Part shown: positions 1 to 8,270 of the stretch, piece by piece | Layout of the letters: every line of letters starts with the position of its first letter | Position numbering within the stretch: position 1 is the stretch's first letter | Origin: PALSA-1353 sp036267155 | GTDB lineage: Bacteria > Planctomycetota > Phycisphaerae > Tepidisphaerales > Tepidisphaeraceae | DNA: 64,000 bases | NCBI GenBank assembly: GCA_036267155.1 | Contig: DATAWP010000031.1 | Location: 62,001-126,000, forward strand | Reading direction: 5' to 3' | The notes under the pieces: generated by a model | The model's input: only the letters and a program-made list of their open reading frames with translations | Database searches by the model: none | What the model was told of the DNA's origin: nothing | Made by a program: the position numbers and the translations under genes

Positions 1-2369
1 GCGATGAGGACGCGATCTACAGTCCTTCCCTGGCTCGCGTGACTGGTGACGACATATCCATGCGTGAAGTGGCCAAAATCCTTGGCCACGACCCAGCCGT
101 TACCCAGTTGAATGTCGCCGGAGTCAGTAAACCCATTCACCCTGAAAACCGCGCCGTTGTTCAGACGGTGCGCGCCGTCGGCAGTTTTGCCGTTCTGCGT
201 GATTCGAATCGAGTCGCCTTCGGCCAGGGGAAGAACATTCGGATGAAAGGCCGTGAATCGCGAGGCCTGTTTCAGCGGCAACGGCCCATCACCCGCGGTC
301 ACCCGCTGCCCCTTGCGATGGCCGGGCGCGTTCTGATGATACACAAGCACGTCTCCTGGCAAATAGTTAACCTCATCCTGCCGCTCCGCGAGAGTCAGAT
401 TTGCATTCTCCAGAACCGTAAATCGTCGCTCATCCCGCCCGATTTGTTTGGCCCGCTGCAATTCAGAACGAATCGCGTCTGCGACAGATTTGCCTTCAAC
501 ATGCGTGGGACAGATAACCAGCGTGCTATCACCCTTTGATACCGACGCCACGTAATCCTTGGCCAGAACCTTGTAACGCTCGGACCGGTCAACCTCTTTG
601 ATCCAGCCCAACTGGTCGAGTTGTCGCAACGCTGCACCCGTCCGGCCTTCACTGAGGGATTCCACTACCTGCTTGTAGTTCGATTTTTGCCGCTGGATAT
701 CCCTTATTTCGGCGGACACAATCCCGGCCCCCTCCTCCAGCAACCGAAGTGCTGCCCCGCGCTCAACCGAGCCGTGTTGCCGGCGATCGCCGGATAGAAT
801 CACACGGGCATCCAGTCGCTCGGCGAGGTTGAACACCTGCGCCATGGTCCGAGTCCCCAAGAGGCCGGACTCGTCGATCCAAATGGCCTGTCCGGCGACA
901 GATTGTTGGAGGCGTTCATCTTTGAGCAGACGCGCCACCGTGTCGGCATCTTTGAACCCTTCGGCGCGCAAGACGCCCCGGCTGGCATTGGCGGAAGGCG
1001 CAAACGTGAAAACTTTCGTTCCGTCCGCTTCGATCCCCTCCACCGCCTCACGCATCATGGAGGTTTTGCCAGTCCCGGCGGCGCCCCGGACGACAATCAC
1101 GCGATCGTGTGATTGCAACACGTGTTCCACCGCCAGCCGCTGTTCCTTATTGAGCCACTCGCGTTTGAACGGATGAACGCCCTTTGTAAACGCCGGACAA
1201 ATCCCGCGCCCGTTGCGGGCAAAATCGATCATTGCTTTTTCCTCGGCCAACACGGCTACGGTTGTCGCGACCCGTCGGCCATCACGCTCGCCCAGAAGGA
1301 GATTTTGGCCCGCGACGGCCTGCTCAACGTGCTGGCGGGAAACCTGTCCGACCGACCGCTTGAGCGCTTCGGCAATGACCATCCGCTCCGGCACCACGGA
1401 TTTTCGCTCAAAGGAATGTTCCACAGCCAGCGATGCAGCTTCCCACGCGACCGGCTCTCTTTCAGGAATCGCCGGCGTACCGATTTGCTTTTCGACCTTC
1501 GCCAGCGCAGATCGCTCATCGGGCGTCAGCCTTGACCTCCATTCCTGACACAGCTCAGCCATCGATAAGTGCTTATTTTTACGCTCTCTTGTCTTGGCGC
1601 CGAGGTCCGACCTTCCGGCCCCTGTGTTGAGGCCTTCTCTTTCAGCGACTTCTGCGATCAACGCCCTCCGGCGGGAGAACTTGTCCAACGTGGCTTTCTC
1701 TACGCCCGCGATCTCCCAGCCCTTTTTGGTTCGCTCGACCGGAAGGCCCAGCTCCTCCATTTTCCTTCCCATTTTCGAGTGAAACACCGCCTCGAAATAC
1801 GGCGCATCGCGTTTGAGGTCGCCAAACTGCCCGGCCTTCCAACGTTGCTCAACGGGATCGAACGTCAGATTGTGAACGAACGCATGGCAGTGGAGGTGGG
1901 GATCGGGAACACCATTCACTGGTCGTGACGTTAGATGAATGAATTCGCCCCAAACCATATTGCCGGTTATGCGATCTTCGTTCCTTCCCTCTCGCCGCAC
2001 GCGGCCTTTCATTTCCACTTCCATCTCGGCCATCGTTTCGTCAACCGCGCTCCGGAACGCGTCCACGATTCGCTCGTCGCCCGTAACCGCGTGCAGCAGC
2101 GACACGCTCTTGGGTACGTGGAAGTTAAAATCGTATCCGACCCGACGCTCGGACTTGCGGCGAACGGTCAGCGTCTGTCCCGTGCTCGGATCGCGGTTGT
2201 CACACAGCGATTCCCACGCCGCCTGCTCGATTTTTCCGCTTAAATTCAGGCGTGCGGCACCCTCGCCTCGCCAGACGCCCGCGCGTTCCTGGCCTTCGGT
2301 GTAATAGTCGCTGGTGCTATAGTACGTTTTGGCGCCAGCCGACGAGACATTCTGAATGATGCGAAGCAT
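1..2369 (-). CDS. MobF-family conjugative relaxase-helicase (3' end beyond window)
   Basis: This protein nicks oriT and unwinds the transferred strand during conjugation (TraI/TrwC family). The frame stays open from ATG 2369 to the left edge (789 codons, no stop), so the C-terminus lies outside the window. The N-terminal relaxase domain has paired catalytic tyrosines (Y16-Y17 and Y22-Y23, KTYYSTSDYY) and the metal-binding histidine triad H158-L-H160-C-H162. The helicase half has Walker A GAAGTGKT around K435, motif II IDESGLLG, motif III LSGDRRQH and, near the window edge, the motif VI-like TSHASQGRTVD. An ATG at 2376 is out of frame. I translated most of the frame by hand and saw no interruption. 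It marks the region as a transferable element. Family assignment is secure; element type is inference. Confidence 0.93.
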   Translation of the reverse strand, partial: MLRIIQNVSSAGAKTYYSTSDYYTEGQERAGVWRGEGAARLNLSGKIEQAAWESLCDNRDPSTGQTLTVRRKSERRVGYDFNFHVPKSVSLLHAVTGDERIVDAFRSAVDETMAEMEVEMKGRVRREGRNEDRITGNMVWGEFIHLTSRPVNGVPDPHLHCHAFVHNLTFDPVEQRWKAGQFGDLKRDAPYFEAVFHSKMGRKMEELGLPVERTKKGWEIAGVEKATLDKFSRRRALIAEVAEREGLNTGAGRSDLGAKTRERKNKHLSMAELCQEWRSRLTPDERSALAKVEKQIGTPAIPEREPVAWEAASLAVEHSFERKSVVPERMVIAEALKRSVGQVSRQHVEQAVAGQNLLLGERDGRRVATTVAVLAEEKAMIDFARNGRGICPAFTKGVHPFKREWLNKEQRLAVEHVLQSHDRVIVVRGAAGTGKTSMMREAVEGIEADGTKVFTFAPSANASRGVLRAEGFKDADTVARLLKDERLQQSVAGQAIWIDESGLLGTRTMAQVFNLAERLDARVILSGDRRQHGSVERGAALRLLEEGAGIVSAEIRDIQRQKSNYKQVVESLSEGRTGAALRQLDQLGWIKEVDRSERYKVLAKDYVASVSKGDSTLVICPTHVEGKSVADAIRSELQRAKQIGRDERRFTVLENANLTLAERQDEVNYLPGDVLVYHQNAPGHRKGQRVTAGDGPLPLKQASRFTAFHPNVLPLAEGDSIRITQNGKTADGAHRLNNGAVFRVNGFTDSGDIQLGNGWVVAKDFGHFTHGYVVTSHASQGRTVDRVLI

Positions 2370-2896
2370 GGGTCATGCTAACACGTAAATAGTTGAAAAA
2401 TGGTTAACGCCACGACATGCGAACCGTTCCTCACTCGTCTCTGCCTCACTCGGTTCTGCCGACACCAACAAACCGCCAACTAAACAATTGCTTTTTCTCA
2501 GCCATTTATGCGCTTGTCGGTACATCAGCATCAGCTCACGTCTTGAGAAGTAACCTCATGCCCGGTAGCCTCACAAATGGCGGCCTGAGCGCCCCATATC
2601 AACGCGAATGCGATCCCAAGCGCCGGACCGGCTACTAAGGTCCCGACCACGAACCCGACCGTCCCAGCGACCAGTCCTACGGCGACTGGCGCCGGTTCGC
2701 TCTTCTTTTCGTTCGACGCGTCACTTTTCGGGTTGTCATTTTTCTCGCACATAATAGAAGACCTTTCATAAAATGATGATTTGCCGTCCGTTGGATCAGC
2801 GGCCGCCCACACGATGCGTCCGCGTCCACTATCTAATGACCCCGCGCCCACTTTTCCTTACATGCAATTTCTAAAATGCCGCCCCTCGTCTTGCCG
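2370..2896. repeat. Tandem duplication, copy A (upstream region of relaxase)
   Basis: This segment is closely similar to 3121-3645, with shared blocks such as GATTGAAAAATGGTTAACGC-like and CTATCTAATGACCCCGCGCC. It contains the relaxase upstream region and the first 73-aa membrane protein gene. The duplication also took in part of the relaxase 5' end (see 2833-3120). Confidence 0.85.
2531..2752 (-). CDS. Small membrane protein, copy 1 (73 aa)
   Basis: I do not recognise the family. The protein starts with a charged stretch (MCEKNDNPKSD) followed by one long Gly/Ala/Val-rich hydrophobic segment (about residues 25-55), so it is probably a single-pass or hairpin membrane protein. ATG 2752 is chosen because the sequence match with the paralogue at 3282-3503 becomes protein-like from MCEKN, a GAAAGG-type ribosome binding site precedes it, and the upstream extension looks like non-coding repeat. 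It lies upstream of the relaxase on the same strand, so a role in transfer or entry exclusion is possible but unproven. Confidence 0.6.
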   Translation of the reverse strand: MCEKNDNPKSDASNEKKSEPAPVAVGLVAGTVGFVVGTLVAGPALGIAFALIWGAQAAICEATGHEVTSQDVS

Positions 2897-3120
2897 GCCC
2901 GGCGGACCCGCGCCTTCATCTCCGCTTCCATCTCGGCGATCATTTCCTCGACCGCGCAGCGGAAAGCATTCGCGATTCGCTCATCGCCCGTTATCGCGTC
3001 CAGACGTGACACGCTCTTGGGTACGTGGAAGTTAAATTCGTATGCTACACGCCGCTCGGACTTGACACGCGCGGTGAGCGCCTCACCGGTCGCCGATGTG
3101 TTTTGAATCTTGCGAACCAT
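2833..3120 (-). pseudogene. Decayed copy of the MobF relaxase N-terminus
   Basis: The 95-aa frame matches the relaxase at 1-2369: MVRKIQN against MLRIIQN at the start, then a continuous match over KSERRVxYxFNFHVPKSVS, TGDERIxxAFR and EMEAEMKxRVRR. It lacks about 38 residues carrying the catalytic tyrosine pairs and stops before the histidine triad, so it cannot be an active relaxase. It is the relaxase part of the second tandem unit. It might still be translated as a short protein, but a remnant is the simplest reading. Confidence 0.8.
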
Positions 3121-3645
3121 GAGTCACCTTAACACATAAACGATTGAAAAATGGTTAACGCCACGACACGCGAACGGTTCCTCACTCGTCGCCGTCTTAT
3201 TCGGTTCTTCCGAAACCAACAGACTGCCAGCTAACCAATTGCTTTTGCAGTACCATTTTAGCGCTTGTCGCTGCACCAGCATCAGCTCACGTCATGAGAA
3301 GTCACCTCATGCCTGGAAGCCTCCCACGCGGCGGCGTGACCGCCCCATATCACCGCGAATACGATCCCGAGCGCGGGACCGCCTGCTAGCGTTCCGACTA
3401 CCAGCCCCAGCACCGCAACGACCGCTGTCGCGGCACCTGCTCCCCCTTCGGTCGTCTCGGCGGTAGGCGTGTCACTTTTCGGGTTGTCATTTTTCTCGCA
3501 CATAGCACACCTCTCATATAAGGGTGATTTGCGATCCTTTGGATCAGCGGTCGCCCACACGATGCGTCCGTCTCCACTATCTAATGACCCCGCGCCCACT
3601 TTTCCTTACATGCAATTCCTACAATGCCGCCCCTCATCCTGCCGT
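3121..3645. repeat. Tandem duplication, copy B
   Basis: Second copy of 2370-2896, with scattered substitutions and small indels. It carries the second 73-aa membrane protein gene. Similarity ends around 3645, where unrelated sequence begins. Confidence 0.85.
3282..3503 (-). CDS. Small membrane protein, copy 2 (73 aa)
   Basis: Paralogue of 2531-2752, with identical N-terminus MCEKNDNPKSD, a hydrophobic Gly/Ala/Val segment and a similar tail ending in HEVTSxDVS. The reading frame and length are preserved although the DNA has diverged, which suggests selection on the protein. ATG 3503 is chosen by alignment with copy 1 and the preceding GAGAGGTG-like site. Function unknown; likely in the inner membrane. 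Confidence 0.6.
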   Translation of the reverse strand: MCEKNDNPKSDTPTAETTEGGAGAATAVVAVLGLVVGTLAGGPALGIVFAVIWGGHAAAWEASRHEVTSHDVS

Positions 3646-4050
3646 CCTGTCGCCGCCGCTATCACCGCATCATCAGCCAGCTTGTGCGGGCCAAACGCTT
3701 CCGCCTTGGCAACTGATGTGAGATGGCCCGGTTCGCGGGCGGAGCCATACGCCGCTTCTATTACCTGTGGCGGTTGGCCGTGGTTTCACGTCAATCGGCT
3801 GTTCATCTGTTTTCCCCTGTTTACCCGTAGGCGGTCCGACAACACGCGGGCCTGATTGGACGGGCACGTTAAAGCCGACGCCGGGCCGGGCAAGTGGAAA
3901 ATCGGTTCCCCCTGACAGGCGAGCCTGTCGGTCTCTCCCAATTTTCGCACTGGCCCGGTGCGCTGCGCCCCGGACTCACCTCGGCTTTCTATCACGTGCC
4001 GTCAGGCCGCGATGGTCGCGGTCCGCAACTTAAAACGAAGGAGAAACACT
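3646..4050. other. Intergenic stretch without a convincing gene
   Basis: About 400 bp between the duplicated block and the next forward gene. The open frames here have unstructured translations and no relation to neighbours. It may hold the promoter for the forward operon at 4051; I see no clear -35/-10 pair. Confidence 0.4.
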
Positions 4051-4263
4051 ATGAGCACTACCGAAAAAACTGAAACCGTCGCATCCAAGCAACCGAGCCA
4101 CATCGCCTACGTGGTCCGTGACCGCGAGGGACAAAAGGCCATCTTCACGCGAGTCGGCGCCGCGTGGCCCACAAAAGATGGCAAGGGGTTCAATATCCAG
4201 CTTGACGCACTGCCGACTGACGGACGGATCACTCTTCTGGTCCCGTCGGAAAAGAAAGAGTAA
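4051..4263 (+). CDS. Conserved plasmid-type hypothetical protein (70 aa)
   Basis: A small soluble protein of a type common on conjugative plasmids, with core SHIAYVVRDREGQKAIFTR, then GAAWPTKDGKGFNIQLDALP and DGRITL. Such proteins usually sit near ArdC-type antirestriction genes, as here. No biochemical function is known to me. ATG 4051 follows AAGGAG at a 7-8 base spacing; the upstream in-frame extension lacks a binding site and conserved character. It is followed by a stable hairpin and another forward gene, so the two probably share a transcript. Confidence 0.8.
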   Translation: MSTTEKTETVASKQPSHIAYVVRDREGQKAIFTRVGAAWPTKDGKGFNIQLDALPTDGRITLLVPSEKKE

Positions 4264-4278
4264 TTCTGAAGTTCAACT

Positions 4279-4300
4279 GGGCGGGCCGCAAGGTCCGCCC
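4279..4300 (+). promoter_or_regulatory. Intergenic hairpin with GNRA-type tetraloop
   Basis: GGGCGGGCC and GGTCCGCCC pair (one G-T) around a GCAA tetraloop. There is no T-run, so it is more likely an mRNA-stability or attenuation element between the two small genes than an intrinsic terminator. Confidence 0.5.
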
Positions 4301-4323
4301 TTCATCAAGGAGGACACTTCACC

Positions 4324-4719
4324 ATGAGCACCACGAAAATTCCCTCGCAGACATACACCTGGAAAATTATTGAAGACGCTCTCGACGCCTTCTGGCAAGT
4401 CGTCGCCGATCGCTTCCCAACCGCCGAGTCCGGCGACCTTTCTCCGTGGCAGACGATCAAGCTTAAATGTGCCGCACATGACGCGCTTCGCCATTGGATT
4501 GACAGCAATGTTCCTGCTGGGGCATCTATCGCGCCCGCCGTTCCGACATTGAATTCACCAAGCCAGGTCCGCATTCGACAGGCCATTGAAACCGTGCTGG
4601 ATCACTATTACCCGGACGAGGCCGAGCATTATGAAAGCACAAACTCCAACGACTCCAATCACATTTATCATTCGCTTCACGCGATTCGCCGCTGGATTGA
4701 AAACGGCTATCGCGAATGA
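4324..4719 (+). CDS. Hypothetical protein (131 aa)
   Basis: I do not recognise the family. It is a mainly helical, soluble, tryptophan-containing protein (TYTWKIIEDALDAFWQVV at the start; HSLHAIRRWIENGYRE at the end). The start is well supported by CAAGGAGG nine bases upstream. It follows the 70-aa gene in the same direction with only a hairpin between them, so it likely belongs to the same accessory operon. Confidence 0.65.
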   Translation: MSTTKIPSQTYTWKIIEDALDAFWQVVADRFPTAESGDLSPWQTIKLKCAAHDALRHWIDSNVPAGASIAPAVPTLNSPSQVRIRQAIETVLDHYYPDEAEHYESTNSNDSNHIYHSLHAIRRWIENGYRE

Positions 4720-4739
4720 TAGGTCGAACTAGCCGGCTG

Positions 4740-4946
4740 TTAATCGCGCCTGTTGGATTCCGACTCGGAAAGTACCACGATCATTCCGAGGGCAAAGCCC
4801 GCCGCGCCGGCCGCTATGCAAATGACCGGATTGCACAGGAAAATTCCGATCAACAGACCGCGCGAGCCATAATGGAGTCCCATCATCGTCGCTTCGGCCA
4901 TGGTATCGGACTTGCCTTCGGGCGTGTCTTTATGGGTTTCTTTCAT
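4740..4946 (-). CDS. Small membrane protein (68 aa)
   Basis: A charged N-terminus (MKETHKDTPEGKSD) is followed by one or two hydrophobic segments (GLLIGIFLCNPVICIAAGAA and FALGMIVVL), so membrane insertion is likely. ATG 4946 is preferred over the longer frame because AGGGAG sits about six bases upstream. It resembles the 73-aa proteins at 2531 and 3282 in overall design but not clearly in sequence. Function unknown. Confidence 0.55.
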   Translation of the reverse strand: MKETHKDTPEGKSDTMAEATMMGLHYGSRGLLIGIFLCNPVICIAAGAAGFALGMIVVLSESESNRRD

Positions 4947-5436
4947 ATTCGCTCCCTTGAAGTCATAGCTATTGCTCTTGGAGCGCCGCCGAGCTCCCAT
5001 GTCGGGCTTCGGCAACGGCCCATGATATAGGCGTCACTTCTTTAATGGCCTTTTGGAGTCGAATCCTTACATGAAATTCGGCCAGGCATCTCCTCAGCCC
5101 GTTCCGCATTTGTGTGATGAGTTTTTTGAATCCATTCCGAAGATCGTCCTGCCCTTCGGTTGACCCCTTCTGTTGAGACGGGCGACTGCCAGAACACGAC
5201 GTTGTCTACGCGCGCCTTCAGCAGAAATCCCCCGCTCAGACTCTGGAGTTCCAGTTTAGCGACCGGTACTCGCCGTCAAGGTCCCTCCCCAAGGGGTCCC
5301 CTCCCTCCGGGAAGTTCCACCTTGACTGCTGCGCCCGGTCGCTGCCGTGCCCTTCCTCCATCGAGGCTGAGGCGGGGGTGTGGTTGGTCCACAACCCCTG
5401 AGACCTTCGGTCCCTTGTTTTGAAGGAGTACGCGTT
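4947..5436. other. Intergenic leader region upstream of the ArdC gene
   Basis: About 490 bp with no supportable gene. It has several short inverted repeats (GGTCCCTCCCC/GGGGTCCC around 5280-5300; GGGTGTGGTTGGTCCACAACCCC near 5373-5395) that could fold in a long leader of the gene at 5437. A regulatory role is inferred. Confidence 0.35.
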
Positions 5437-6321
5437 ATGTCATCGTTCGATCTTTACCAGACTGTCACCGACCAGATTGTGGCCATGCTTGAAGCGGGCG
5501 TTGTCCCGTGGCGGTCGCCGATCCTTGGCCGCTCCAAGGCCGGGCATCCCAGGAATCTCAACACCGGCAGGCAGTACCGCGGCGTCAATGTGTTTCTGCT
5601 GGCGTTCACCGCATTCGCCAAGGGGTATGGCTCATCCTATTGGCTCACTTTCAACCAGGCGAAGGAACGCGGCGGAATGATCAAGAAAGGTGAGAAATCA
5701 TCCATGGTCGTTTTCTGGAAGCAGTACGAGACAAACGACAAGGAGACAGGACAGCCGACGACCGTTCCGGTCATGCGGTATTACAACGTCTTCAATGCTG
5801 AGCAGATTGAGGGCATTGAAATCCCCGACGCGGTCAAGTTCGAGCCGATTGACTTCAAACCGATTGACGCTGCCGAGCAGATCGCCAGCGGATACGTCGG
5901 CGGGCCGGCCGTCGAGCACGATGGCGGGCAGCAGGCCTTCTATCGGCCCGGCACCGATACCGTGCACCTGCCAGAGCGGACCCGGTTTGCATCGGTCGAG
6001 GAGTATTACTCAACGCTCTTTCACGAGCTTTCCCACTCGACCGGGCACAGCTCGCGGCTGGACCGGAAGCTGGACACCGCCCCCAAGCCGTTCGGCTCGC
6101 CCGACTACGGTAAGGAGGAGCTTGTCGCGGAAATGTCCGCCGCATTTCTCTGCTCAACCGCCGGCATTCAGCCGACGGTGATCGAGAATCAGGCCGCTTA
6201 TCTGTCCGGCTGGCTCAAGCAACTGAAATCCGACAAGAAACTGGTTGTCTCCGCCGCTGGCCAGGCCCAGCGGGCAGCCGACTGGATTCGTAACGAGCGA
6301 GGTGCGTTGGTCGAGGCATAA
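5437..6321 (+). CDS. ardC: ArdC-family antirestriction / ssDNA-binding zincin protein
   Basis: ArdC proteins combine an N-terminal ssDNA-binding domain with a C-terminal zincin-like metallopeptidase domain and protect incoming conjugative DNA from restriction. The N-terminal domain (about 1-125) shows VTDQIVAMLEAGVVPWRSPI, RQYRGVNVFLL and WLTFNQAKERGG. The C-terminal part has the zinc motif HELSHSTGH near residue 200, with a downstream EELVAEMSAAFLC glutamate helix. ATG 5437 follows GAAGGAG; the longer frame adds 19 residues without a binding site. Length (294 aa) is normal for the family. A strong terminator follows at 6359. Confidence 0.9.
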   Translation: MSSFDLYQTVTDQIVAMLEAGVVPWRSPILGRSKAGHPRNLNTGRQYRGVNVFLLAFTAFAKGYGSSYWLTFNQAKERGGMIKKGEKSSMVVFWKQYETNDKETGQPTTVPVMRYYNVFNAEQIEGIEIPDAVKFEPIDFKPIDAAEQIASGYVGGPAVEHDGGQQAFYRPGTDTVHLPERTRFASVEEYYSTLFHELSHSTGHSSRLDRKLDTAPKPFGSPDYGKEELVAEMSAAFLCSTAGIQPTVIENQAAYLSGWLKQLKSDKKLVVSAAGQAQRAADWIRNERGALVEA

Positions 6322-6358
6322 GGCGTTGCCGTGCAACGAGAATATCTGCCCCTGAGAG

Positions 6359-6386
6359 CACCGGCGCAATCGCCGGTGTTTTTTTT
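6359..6386 (+). terminator. Intrinsic terminator after ardC
   Basis: A perfect 8-bp stem (CACCGGCG / CGCCGGTG) with a CAAT loop is followed directly by eight T residues. It lies 37 bp past the ardC stop. Confidence 0.9.
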
Positions 6387-6487
6387 CGTCCGCGTTAACG
6401 ATTCATTAAGTATTCTCTGTCATGATGACCAAACCGTCCGGCAGTTCGCCGCGGCGCCAAATCGACTGCAAATCAAAGGAGAATACT

Positions 6488-6880
6488 ATGACACGCAAGA
6501 AAGACATCACCGACACATCCGCCGCTAACGAGACAACCAGCTCAGCAACCGCCGTCGCGGAGCTGGCGCCGGCATCCGAGGGCGAGACCAACGATCAGGA
6601 GGGCCAGGCATCCGGAAAAACCTGGGGACCGGCCTACAAGGCCATCTTCTCCTGTCCGGCTATGGGCTTTGAAATGGGAGAGGACCGCCGGTTTAAGCAG
6701 CGCCTCTTCAAATTCGTCGAGAAGCCCCAAGAGCACGTGCTGGCCGCATTGAAAGAGCACGGCTTCACCTACCGAGCCAGCGAAAAGGCCTGGACTATCA
6801 ATGCGACTGCTGAAAACCGGGTGCTGTCCGATCGCCTCGCCCAGGAGTTCGCGGGCGTAGAACAGGGCCTTAGCCGGTGA
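6488..6880 (+). CDS. Hypothetical protein (130 aa), first gene of a three-gene operon
   Basis: The N-terminal 45 residues are Thr/Ala/Glu-rich and probably disordered. The rest is a compact domain (KTWGPAYKAIFSC, MGFEMGEDRRFKQRLFKF, FTYRASEKAWTI) of a kind seen in plasmid-borne proteins. I cannot name a function. ATG 6488 follows CAAAGGAG. The stop overlaps the start of the next gene in a TGATG arrangement, implying translational coupling. Confidence 0.7.
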   Translation: MTRKKDITDTSAANETTSSATAVAELAPASEGETNDQEGQASGKTWGPAYKAIFSCPAMGFEMGEDRRFKQRLFKFVEKPQEHVLAALKEHGFTYRASEKAWTINATAENRVLSDRLAQEFAGVEQGLSR

Positions 6881-7164
6881 TGCAGTACGCAGAGTTCGCC
6901 CGGCGATTCCGCGACCATCAGGAGATCGGCCGCGACGGGAACCAGACCCACCTTCTCATCTTCTACGACAACGGACGAGAGGTGGGCCTCTGGTGCCAGG
7001 ATCGCCGGACAACTTTCGGCTCTGGAAAGGTGCTCAAGTCACAAGACGCGGACGTGGTACGCTATTGGTATCGGAATGGTGTGTACAAGTGGGCCGAGGT
7101 TCTGCTCGGAGCCCCGGGCGTCAGCGATTTGTCGCCCGCTTGGCTACCCAGGTTCCTCCAATGA
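6880..7164 (+). CDS. Hypothetical protein (94 aa)
   Basis: No family recognised. It is a short beta-rich protein (THLLIFYDNGREVGLWCQD, VVRYWYRNGVYKWAEVLLG). The start ATG 6880 overlaps the previous stop; a GTG one codon upstream is the alternative. Its own stop overlaps the next ATG (ATGA at 7161), so three genes are tightly coupled. Confidence 0.6.
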   Translation: MQYAEFARRFRDHQEIGRDGNQTHLLIFYDNGREVGLWCQDRRTTFGSGKVLKSQDADVVRYWYRNGVYKWAEVLLGAPGVSDLSPAWLPRFLQ

Positions 7165-8159
7165 ACCGCCGCGGATCACCTGGAGGTGGCTCCGACGACC
7201 CAAATCAGCTTCGCATCTCTTGGGGTGATGATTCACGGGTGCCTCGGCAAAGGACGCCAGTCGTAGAGTCACCACCGCAAGAACCGCTCGTGCAGCGACT
7301 CAGATGGGATTTTAGGGAAAGCTTTCCGCAACCGCTGCCCGAAGCAATCGACGCTGGAATCATCGGCGATGAAGACGTCGAGCCCGAAAATATTCGGGCA
7401 ATCCACCAGGAACAAGGTCGCCAGCTTCTGGCGACGCTTCGCGATATCAGCTTCATCGCCGACGCTCGCCTCCGTCTCTTCGACCCCAGGACCGGCAAAT
7501 CGCCGACGTCACCGGAAGAGAAACAGCGGCTGCAAAACCAGTTGCTCCACGAGACACAGCGACTCGAACTGTGGTGGCAAACACTCATCGACACCTACGC
7601 GGAGGCTTTCGGTGAAGAGGCAGCCGATGCTCTTGGGAAAGCAATTCGGGCACGCAAAGCCGGGATCGAGGTTGTCGCTGAATCCCAATCGCCAAGACCC
7701 AATGATATTCCAAACGTGCAAGGCTCCGGTCAGACCGCCCCACCAATCGCCAAGCCACCGCATCCGGGGCAGGAAGCTCTGAAGAAGCTGCAGGATCGCA
7801 GGACATCACATCCGCGAACTGTCAGTGCAAGATTTCCCGTGCCAAAGCCGCTTCTCGCCGCCGTGAAGGCCGGTCATTTCGGAGAGGATGAAAATGGAGT
7901 CATCTACCCGAATGCCGCAGAGGTGCGAGCTATCACCTTGCGTCATTCCGAGAAGCTGATTGACTTGCTGGAGGCCATTGAACAGGCGGCCCTATCCTGC
8001 GTCCGGTCTGAAGCGGACCGCCTGCGGGAAGCATTCCGTGCCGGAATCGCGCTCTACGCGGAAGACTTCGGCAAGCCGGCCGCCGAGCAGCTCGAAGCTT
8101 TCGTACGTCGTCAGGTACACCTGCGGGCATCGGAGAACGGCCGCGGCCAACATCGTTGA
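7161..8159 (+). CDS. Hypothetical protein with two copies of an approximately 120-aa domain (332 aa)
   Basis: I do not recognise the function. The N-terminal 35 residues are polar and disordered. Two related regions follow: the first runs from PEAIDAGIIGDEDVEPENIR to TYAEAFGEEAADALGKAIR, the second from AAVKAGHFGEDENGVIYPNA to LYAEDFGKPAAEQLEAFVRR. They share the order acidic loop, long helix, Y-A-E-x-F-G motif, C-terminal helix, and are joined by a proline-rich linker. A fragment of the second type recurs at 43844-44059. ATG 7161 (ATGA overlap) is preferred to a much longer frame overlapping the previous gene. Confidence 0.65.
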   Translation: MNRRGSPGGGSDDPNQLRISWGDDSRVPRQRTPVVESPPQEPLVQRLRWDFRESFPQPLPEAIDAGIIGDEDVEPENIRAIHQEQGRQLLATLRDISFIADARLRLFDPRTGKSPTSPEEKQRLQNQLLHETQRLELWWQTLIDTYAEAFGEEAADALGKAIRARKAGIEVVAESQSPRPNDIPNVQGSGQTAPPIAKPPHPGQEALKKLQDRRTSHPRTVSARFPVPKPLLAAVKAGHFGEDENGVIYPNAAEVRAITLRHSEKLIDLLEAIEQAALSCVRSEADRLREAFRAGIALYAEDFGKPAAEQLEAFVRRQVHLRASENGRGQHR

Positions 8160-8270
8160 CCGCGGCGCCGAGGCATCACGCCGAATAGGCATAGCCACGC
8201 GCCAGCGCCCAGGCAATCGCGTCCGTCTTGAGCTTCCAGCTTCAGCCATCTCCTCAAAGGGCATTCACAC

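Noticed and set aside
39..1548. Several forward frames at the left edge
   Set aside because: The reverse strand carries an uninterrupted MobF relaxase-helicase with all motifs; the forward frames are its complement.
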